The notes under the pieces were generated by a model that worked only from the letters and a program-made list of their open reading frames with translations, was not told where the DNA came from and did not search any database. Made by a program: the position numbers and the translations under genes. From assembly GCF_943737005.1 (NCBI RefSeq), contig NZ_CALSFU010000011.1, positions 120,957 to 184,956 on the forward strand: a stretch of DNA of 64,000 bases, read 5' to 3'. This stretch comes from Achromobacter sp. Marseille-Q4962 (lineage in GTDB: Bacteria > Pseudomonadota > Gammaproteobacteria > Burkholderiales > Burkholderiaceae_B). Shown in pieces: positions 59,146-64,000 of this stretch (position 1 is the first letter of the stretch; the number at the start of each line of letters is the position of its first letter).

Positions 59146-60123
59146 ATGACCCCCGCAGCCCCGCTTGCCGAAACGATCGTCGGCGATCATCCTGCCATCG
59201 TCGCCCTGCGCGACCTGGTCCTGCGCGTGGCCCGCAGCCGCGCCAGCACGGTCCTCATCTATGGCGAAACCGGAACCGGCAAGGGCCTGGTGGCGCGCGC
59301 CCTGCACGACCACTCGAGCCGGGCGGACAAGCCTTTCACCGAGATCAATTGCGCCGCCATCCCCGGCAACCTGCTGGAATCGGAGCTTTTCGGCCATGAG
59401 CGCGGGGCTTTCACGGGCGCCGTGGCGCGCAAGATCGGCCTGCTGGAAACCGCCAACGGCGGCAGCGTGTTCCTGGACGAGGTGCGCGAGCTCGAGCCCA
59501 TGATGCAGGCCAAGATACTCACGCTGCTCGACAGCCGGCGCTTTCGCCGCATCGGCGCCGTGCACGAACTGACCACGGACGTGCGCTTCATCGCCGCCAC
59601 CAACAAGATCCTGCTGGGCGAAGTCCATGCCGGCAAGTTCCGCGACGATCTCTACTACCGTCTGCAGGTCGTGGCCATCAATCTGCCGCCGCTGCGGGAA
59701 CGCGGCGACGATGTGTTCGTGCTGGCCGAGCGCTTCCTGGCACGCTACAACCGCCTGCACGCAAGCCGCTTCAAGCACATCGACGCCGCCGTGGAAGCAG
59801 CGTTCCGGCGCTATGCGTGGCCGGGCAATGTGCGCGAACTGAGCAATCTGCTGGAGCGCATCTGCATACTCGAAAACGGCGACACCGTAGGGGTGGAGCA
59901 CCTGCCCGCCCGCATCCTGCGCAGCCCGTCGCCGGCCGCCCCGGCGGCGGCCGGCAGCTACGCCGAACGCACCGCCGCCTTCCAGCGCGGCATGATCGAG
60001 GCCGCCCTGGCGGCCCAGCGCGGCAATCTCGGAGAAACCGCCCGCGTCCTCGGCCTGTCGCGCCATGCGCTCAGGCACCAGATGGCCAAGCTGGGCATGG
60101 ACAAGGGCGCCAGCCGCGCCTGA
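59146..60123 (+). CDS. Sigma-54-dependent transcriptional activator without sensor domain
   Basis: A 325-residue enhancer-binding protein consisting of only the AAA+ domain and a Fis-type helix-turn-helix. Walker A is GETGTGKG (40-47), the sigma-54 contact loop GAFTGA (87-92), Walker B FLDEV (109-113), and the arginine-finger region [11 protein letters not shown] follows. The HTH at the end is [20 protein letters not shown]. No receiver, GAF or PAS domain precedes it, like PspF, so a partner protein would have to control it. A sigma-54 promoter lies in front of the AtuA-like operon about 3 kb away. Its stop codon is the first triplet of a tandem repeat tract. Confidence 0.87.
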   Translation: MTPAAPLAETIVGDHPAIVALRDLVLRVARSRASTVLIYGETGTGKGLVARALHDHSSRADKPFTEINCAAIPGNLLESELFGHERGAFTGAVARKIGLLETANGGSVFLDEVRELEPMMQAKILTLLDSRRFRRIGAVHELTTDVRFIAATNKILLGEVHAGKFRDDLYYRLQVVAINLPPLRERGDDVFVLAERFLARYNRLHASRFKHIDAAVEAAFRRYAWPGNVRELSNLLERICILENGDTVGVEHLPARILRSPSPAAPAAAGSYAERTAAFQRGMIEAALAAQRGNLGETARVLGLSRHALRHQMAKLGMDKGASRA

Positions 60124-60225
60124 GCCGGCCGCGCCTGAGCCGGCCGCGCCTGAGCCGGCCGCGCCTGAGCCGGCCGCGCCTGAGCCGGCCGCGCCTGAGC
60201 CGGCCGCGCCTGGGCCGGCCGCGCC
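60121..60225 (+). repeat. 15-bp tandem repeat tract, locus 2
   Basis: Seven perfect 15-base units in a row: six TGAGCCGGCCGCGCC and a last TGGGCCGGCCGCGCC. Half a unit (GCCGCGCC, 60113-60120) is already inside the end of the preceding gene. The TGA of the first unit is the stop codon of the sigma-54 activator, so every unit repeats an in-frame stop. The last variant is the same sequence, in rotation, as the units at 27021. Confidence 0.92.
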
Positions 60226-60322
60226 TCCTGGAGCGGTGGGCCCGGGTGCGGCCTGCGCGGGAGGAACCCGTCCGGGTGCGGCCGGCCTCGATGCGGCTGA
60301 CGCCTTGCCCGCCGCGCCCGGC

Positions 60323-61285
60323 CTATTCGACGCTGATGTGGTGGCTCTGCGCCACCGCCCGCCATTGTTCCAGATCGCTGGCGACCCGCTTGCCGAATTC
60401 CCCGCTCGTCATGCTGGCGGGCACTGTGCCGTCCATGTCCAGCAGCGAGGTCGTCTCCGGCGAGCGCGCGATGCGGTTGATGGCCGCGTTGTAGCGGTCG
60501 ACCAGATCTTGCGGCGTGCCCGCGGGCGCGAACACTCCCACCCAGATATCCACGGCATAGCCGGGCAGCACGCTGGCGGCCGGCGGCAGGTTGGGAAACG
60601 CCGCATGAGGCCCGCGCGCGGTCGTCGCCACCAGCTTGACCTTGCCGCCCTGCACCAGCGGCGCCAGCGAACTGTAGTTGGCCAGCATGATGTCGATCTG
60701 GCCGCCCGCCAGGTCCGAAGCCGCATTGGCCGCGCCCTTGTAAGGCACGTGCGTCATGGACACCCTGGCCGCGTCGTTCATCATCACCGTGGCCAGATGC
60801 GCCAGCGAGCCGATGCCGGCCGTGCCGTAGTTCAACGCGTCCGGCCGGGCCCGCGCGGCATCGAGCACCGCGCGCAGATCGCCATAGGGCTTGGCGCCGG
60901 ACACCGCCAGCACCAGCGGCCCCTGCCCCACCATGGCCACCGGCGCGAAGCTCTTCACCGGGTCGTACGGCATGCGGGGCTGCGTGGCGGCGGACGTGAG
61001 AAACGTGGAAGACGTCAGCAGCAGCGTCGCTCCGTCCTTGGGCGATTTCGCCACGTACTCCGACCCGATCACCCCCGCCGCGCCCACGCGGTTCTCGACG
61101 ATGACGACGGTCTTGAACTCCTCGGCCAGCTGCGGGGCGATGGCGCGGGCAATGGCGTCATTGCTGGCTCCCGCCGAAAACGGCACCACGATCTTGATCT
61201 GCTTGGGCACCGCCGTCTGCGCGCCGGCCTGCGCGGCCAGGGCGCAGGCGGCAAGCGCCAGGACTCTTATCATCATGCATTTCAT
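60323..61285 (-). CDS. Bug family (TctC) substrate-binding protein
   Basis: Periplasmic receptor of 320 residues. The signal peptide ends at AGAQTAV. Motifs: IVVPFSAGASNDAIARAIAP, VVIVENRVGAAGVIGSEYVAKS, LNYGTAGIGSLAHL and HVPYKGAANAASDLAGGQIDIM. Third gene of an operon with the AtuA-like and DUF4387 proteins, 43 bases after the latter, so it probably binds a carboxylate that those proteins process. Confidence 0.88.
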   Translation of the reverse strand: MKCMMIRVLALAACALAAQAGAQTAVPKQIKIVVPFSAGASNDAIARAIAPQLAEEFKTVVIVENRVGAAGVIGSEYVAKSPKDGATLLLTSSTFLTSAATQPRMPYDPVKSFAPVAMVGQGPLVLAVSGAKPYGDLRAVLDAARARPDALNYGTAGIGSLAHLATVMMNDAARVSMTHVPYKGAANAASDLAGGQIDIMLANYSSLAPLVQGGKVKLVATTARGPHAAFPNLPPAASVLPGYAVDIWVGVFAPAGTPQDLVDRYNAAINRIARSPETTSLLDMDGTVPASMTSGEFGKRVASDLEQWRAVAQSHHISVE

Positions 61286-61328
61286 GCGTTTTCCCCTTGT
61301 ATGCGAACAGTCGTCGCCGCGCCGTCGT

Positions 61329-61649
61329 TCAGAGCGTCACGGGCACGTCCAGCAAAGGCGCGTACTGCTGCGCGCCGAAAATGTCGCCGTCGCCCGCCGA
61401 CCCGCTCGGAGCCAGCCGGTAGAACGTGAACTTGATCGCCAGGCCCGGATCGTATTCCACGAAATCCGAAATCCGCTCCTGACCGATTCCATAGAGCGCT
61501 GCCACGCTCTCGCGCGTGACCGCGCCCGAGCGCTTCACGGCCTCATAGGTATCGCGGTCGCGGAAAATGATGTCGAAGGTGATCTTGTTCACCCCCGCGT
61601 TCTTGCTGCGTATGGTCTTGGCGAGTTCGCTCAGCTTTGTCGTGGCCAT
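61329..61649 (-). CDS. DUF4387 domain protein
   Basis: A 106-residue protein of a family of unknown function that is usually found next to DUF1446/AtuA-like proteins. Visible features: SKNAGVNKITFDIIFRDRDTYEAVKRSGAVTRESVAALYG and a C-terminal IKFTFYR stretch. It starts 10 bases after the AtuA-like gene. A complex of the two products is plausible but not shown. Confidence 0.78.
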   Translation of the reverse strand: MATTKLSELAKTIRSKNAGVNKITFDIIFRDRDTYEAVKRSGAVTRESVAALYGIGQERISDFVEYDPGLAIKFTFYRLAPSGSAGDGDIFGAQQYAPLLDVPVTL

Positions 61650-61659
61650 GGCGGATTCC

Positions 61660-63015
61660 TCAGGCTTCGGTAAGGTGGACCTGGAACAGGTCGAAAACAT
61701 CGTCGACGGCAATCGTGTGGTTCAGTGTCCAGCGGTAGGCGGCGCTGGCGCGCACCACCTCGTCCAGCGGAAACGATACGGAACCGGCCGTGCCCTTCAC
61801 GTCGGGCAGCCGCGCGTAGAACATCTGCCGCAGCCCGGTCAGGGTCAGCTCCTCGGCCATCTCTGCGGTCGGGGCCACGCCCTGCACCAGCACGCAAAGC
61901 TCGTGGCCCGGCTGATTGCGCAAGGGCTCGAGATCTCCCATTACGCCATCGCGGCCGTAGACTTTGTAGTGCAGTTCGTAGCCGACATCGCCGAAGCGCT
62001 CCCGCACCTTGTCCCGCGCCCAAGCGATCACGCGGTCGATATTGGCGATGGTGTAGGGATCGCGGATGCCGCAAAGCCCGATATAGCGCTCGCCCACCTT
62101 GCCCGATCCCTCTAGCTTCACCGTAATCTTTTCCGAGGGGACGAAACGCGAGCCCGTGATGCGCGTCGTCTTCTCGCTGATCTGCTCATAGCGGCATTCG
62201 CGCATGTCCAGCCGGCCGCCGGCGAAAAACTCCTCGTAGGGGTTGGAGCGCTCGTACATGGCGTGCCCCGCCACCGACGCCACGGTGCAACGCTGCTCGG
62301 GATGCATGGCGGTTACGCACACGTCGTCGTGGCTGATTTCCCCCATGACTGTCTCCTTGCCCCCGTACGGCTCGGCGCAGAAAGAGGCGCATTCCAGCAC
62401 CTTGCCGAGGTAGTACGCCTGGTCGGCGGCATAGCCGTGATGCAGCGCCGGCGCGGCGAACACCGCTGCATCGGAACTGCGTCCGCCGATGATCACGTCC
62501 GCGCCGGCCTCCAGCAGTTTCAGGTACGGCTGCACGCCCGCCACGGCCACGATGCGGTCGGTGGCATCCAGCTCGGCCTCGCTCAGGTCGGCATAGCCAT
62601 CCAGGCCCGTCACGGTCTGGCCTTCGCGCAGCTTGCGCCGCACGAAAGCCGGGTCCACTTCCGAATAGAAGTAGCCGATCTTGAACGGCGCCAGCCCGTG
62701 CTTGCGCGCCAGCTCCTTGATGATGCTCACATACAGGTCGACCCGGCTGTTCGAACCCGTGTCGCCGGCCGAGCCGATGATCATGGGCACGCCCAGCTCG
62801 CGCGCGGCCAGCAGCATCTGCTCCAGGTCATGCCGCTGCCAGGCTTCGGGGCTGGTGGAGGTATCCGACCCCAGCGGCACGGGGCCCACGTCGTCGCTGC
62901 CGGAATCGGCCGCGATGTAATCCGGCCCGGCCTGAACGCCGGCGCGGAAGCTCTCGACACGCAGCGGCGCAAAGCCGAGGTGCCCATTGGGACAAATGAT
63001 TTTCAAAGAAGGCAT
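61660..63015 (-). CDS. AtuA-like protein (DUF1446), acyclic terpene utilisation family
   Basis: A 451-residue cytoplasmic protein. Family features: GHLGFAPLRVESFRAGV near the start, DYIAADSGSDDVGP, MIIGSAGDTGSNSRVDLYV and ADVIIGGRSSDAAVFAAPALHHG, then CASFCAEPYGGK. AtuA is required for citronellol/geraniol breakdown in Pseudomonas, but many homologues, like this one, lie beside DUF4387 and Bug genes and not in terpene clusters. It is the first gene of its operon, with a sigma-54 promoter 66 bases upstream of the ATG. The reaction is unknown. Confidence 0.82.
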   Translation of the reverse strand: MPSLKIICPNGHLGFAPLRVESFRAGVQAGPDYIAADSGSDDVGPVPLGSDTSTSPEAWQRHDLEQMLLAARELGVPMIIGSAGDTGSNSRVDLYVSIIKELARKHGLAPFKIGYFYSEVDPAFVRRKLREGQTVTGLDGYADLSEAELDATDRIVAVAGVQPYLKLLEAGADVIIGGRSSDAAVFAAPALHHGYAADQAYYLGKVLECASFCAEPYGGKETVMGEISHDDVCVTAMHPEQRCTVASVAGHAMYERSNPYEEFFAGGRLDMRECRYEQISEKTTRITGSRFVPSEKITVKLEGSGKVGERYIGLCGIRDPYTIANIDRVIAWARDKVRERFGDVGYELHYKVYGRDGVMGDLEPLRNQPGHELCVLVQGVAPTAEMAEELTLTGLRQMFYARLPDVKGTAGSVSFPLDEVVRASAAYRWTLNHTIAVDDVFDLFQVHLTEA

Positions 63016-63053
63016 ATGTCTGGCTCAGGTAAAAGAAATGCCACGCGGGGAAT

Positions 63054-63070
63054 GCCACGCGGCGCGTGGC
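63054..63070. promoter_or_regulatory. 17-bp palindrome in the AtuA operon leader
   Basis: GCCACGCG-G-CGCGTGGC, perfect 8-bp arms around one base, right at the predicted transcription start. A third half-site GCCACGCG lies at 63040-63047, so AATGCCACGCGG occurs twice, 13 bases apart. Likely operator for a regulator, or an RNA hairpin at the 5' end. Confidence 0.6.
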
Positions 63071-63080
63071 CTCCTCATTC

Positions 63081-63097
63081 ATGCAAAAGCCATGCCA
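63081..63097 (-). promoter_or_regulatory. Sigma-54 promoter of the AtuA operon
   Basis: On the minus strand TGGCATG-GCTT-TTGCAT matches the sigma-54 consensus TGGCACG-N4-TTGCA at all but one position, with the GG and GC doublets exactly 12 bases apart. The start site is expected near 63071, 56 bases before the ATG. Confidence 0.72.
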
Positions 63098-63251
63098 TGT
63101 GCCCGTCCCAGCCAAACCCCCTTGAAATCAAGATCTTGGCCGGTTGCCCTGCTTACTGATTCGCGCGTATTTCACGCTTATGCGCGATTTACCCGCACCA
63201 GCCTCCAACGCCCGGTTTCGGATCATCGGACCAGGATGGGGCCGCGGGACG

Positions 63252-63278
63252 AAAAAAAGCCGGCGCCAAGGCGCCGGC
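63252..63278 (-). terminator. Intrinsic terminator of the DUF4870 gene
   Basis: A 9-bp stem GCCGGCGCC / GGCGCCGGC with a 2-base loop, followed on the minus strand by seven T, 27 bases after the stop. Confidence 0.87.
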
Positions 63279-63304
63279 CTGTCTGGATCGGTGAAGAACG
63301 CCGG

Positions 63305-63670
63305 TCAGGCGTAGGAAGTGGGAGCGTTGCCTTCGAGCAGCGCCAACCAGCCGCGGATGAGCCGGTACAACACCCACACCACCGTGGCCACCACGCCCAC
63401 CCATCCGATGAAGATCAGCGTGGCAATGAAGCTGATGGCCAGCCACAGCAGCGCCCACCAGAACGTGCGCAGCAGCCAGTCGAAATGCGAGGCATAGACA
63501 GTGCCGGCGGCATCCGACCGCTTCAGGTACATCAGCACCACGGAAGCCAGCGTCGCGATACCCAGGAAACCACTGGTGATGAAGCCCAGGGCATACAGGC
63601 CGTAAGCCACGTGGGTCAGCGTGCGCAGGTCCGGCGTGGCGCCGGTTACGGGGGTCTGAGTATCACTCAC
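63305..63670 (-). CDS. DUF4870 family membrane protein
   Basis: A 121-residue inner-membrane protein with three hydrophobic helices (about 20-45, 65-85 and 88-108) and the family pattern YASHFDWLLRTFWWALLW in the loop before helix 2. The function of DUF4870/TIC20-like proteins in bacteria is not known. I start at GTG 63670 because GGAG lies seven bases upstream; the longer frame from 63700 lacks a ribosome site. Confidence 0.78.
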   Translation of the reverse strand: MSDTQTPVTGATPDLRTLTHVAYGLYALGFITSGFLGIATLASVVLMYLKRSDAAGTVYASHFDWLLRTFWWALLWLAISFIATLIFIGWVGVVATVVWVLYRLIRGWLALLEGNAPTSYA

Positions 63671-63907
63671 GATAACGCTCCATCGAATTGATTGAGCCAA
63701 TCTTACCGCACAAAGCGGACCCTCCCGCCGTCGTTGTTATTTGGGCACAACCAGTATTGACGCGGGTTGCGAGGCCATTTTCATGCCCGCCGCGCCTTGC
63801 CCGCGGCGCGGCGTAGGCGCCGGTGCCGGCCGGATTTCGTACTGGCGCGGGCCCTGGGGAGGGCGTGCCGATGGGGTCGGTGGCCGGGTGTGGGGTGGCG
63901 GCGCGCG
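63671..63907. other. Gap between DUF4870 gene and the rRNA operon
   Basis: No supported gene, repeat or RNA. GC-rich and without clear structure except the terminator at its right end. Confidence 0.4.
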
Positions 63908-63946
63908 CAAAAACAAAACCCCGCAGCGGTTGGGCTGCGGGGTTTT
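63908..63946 (-). terminator. rRNA operon terminator
   Basis: AAAACCCCGCAG pairs with CTGCGGGGTTTT (12 bp, 8-base loop, 63915-63946), followed on the minus strand by TTTTGTTTTTG. It lies 12 bases after the 5S rRNA 3' end. Confidence 0.92.
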
Positions 63947-63957
63947 GAGGGATAAAA

Positions 63958-64000
63958 GCCTGACGATGACCTACTTTCACAGACGTGCGTCCACTATCAT
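63958..64000 (-). rRNA. rrf: 5S ribosomal RNA, 3' end
   Basis: The last 43 bases of a 5S rRNA: on the minus strand GATAGTGGACGCACG, then GTGAAAGTAGG and the end CATCGTCAGGC, as in betaproteobacterial 5S genes. The 5' part and the rest of the rRNA operon lie beyond the window's right edge. Confidence 0.92.

Noticed and set aside
60121..60225. CRISPR array
   Set aside because: The 15-bp units are directly adjacent with no unique spacers, and no cas genes are in the window.
60065..61429. A protein with AAPEP repeats read through the tandem repeat tract
   Set aside because: It is the frame-shifted reading of the repeat and the antisense of the Bug gene; there is no ribosome site and no domain.

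Overview
The window is a GC-rich stretch of chromosome that looks like a betaproteobacterium of the Alcaligenaceae (Bordetella/Achromobacter type). This is inferred from the gene content: Bug-type (TctC) periplasmic binding proteins, a single-chain MurE-MurF ligase inside the dcw cluster, the lpxC / dciA / M23 peptidase / secA neighbourhood, and a class A RNase P RNA of proteobacterial type. No species can be named from the sequence alone.

Left part (1-9604): the end of an ABC permease, two metal-dependent amidohydrolases, a CobW-type GTPase and a Tat-exported binding protein form one forward cluster, probably for import and hydrolysis of a small cyclic or amide substrate. Facing it is a reverse SitABCD-type Mn/Fe importer. 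Next to a tRNA-Lys gene lies the decayed C-terminal end of a tyrosine integrase, the scar of a former mobile element.

Middle part (9605-34871): a metNIQ methionine importer, a divergent GH31 protein, mnmC, an inositol monophosphatase, fadD, an M20 amidohydrolase, a LysR/YeiH pair, an acyl-CoA thioesterase, mgtE, pagP, chaC, an Lrp regulator, an SDR without the usual Tyr/Lys pair, a thiol dioxygenase, a Bug protein, a VOC protein, secA, an M23 peptidase and dciA.

Cell-wall and division block (35120-53415, all on the minus strand): mraZ-rsmH-ftsL-ftsI-murEF-mraY-murD-ftsW-murG-murC-ddlB-ftsQ-ftsA-ftsZ and then lpxC. Most junctions are 4-bp ATGA overlaps. A sigma-70-like promoter with four 10-bp-phased MraZ boxes precedes mraZ. 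The RNase P RNA gene lies just beyond.

Right part (54333-64000): uup, pyrC, an M20 amidohydrolase, a SWIB-domain protein, a sigma-54 activator without sensor domain, and a reverse operon of an AtuA-like protein (DUF1446), a DUF4387 protein and a Bug binding protein. That operon has a near-consensus sigma-54 promoter and a 17-bp palindrome in its leader. The window ends in a DUF4870 membrane protein, an rRNA-operon terminator and the 3' end of a 5S rRNA on the minus strand.

The features that best repay a second look are the sigma-54 promoter and palindrome linked to the AtuA operon, a 15-bp tandem repeat family found after two unrelated genes, a 34-bp perfect palindrome inside murD, and two enzymes (GH31, SDR) whose catalytic motifs are altered.
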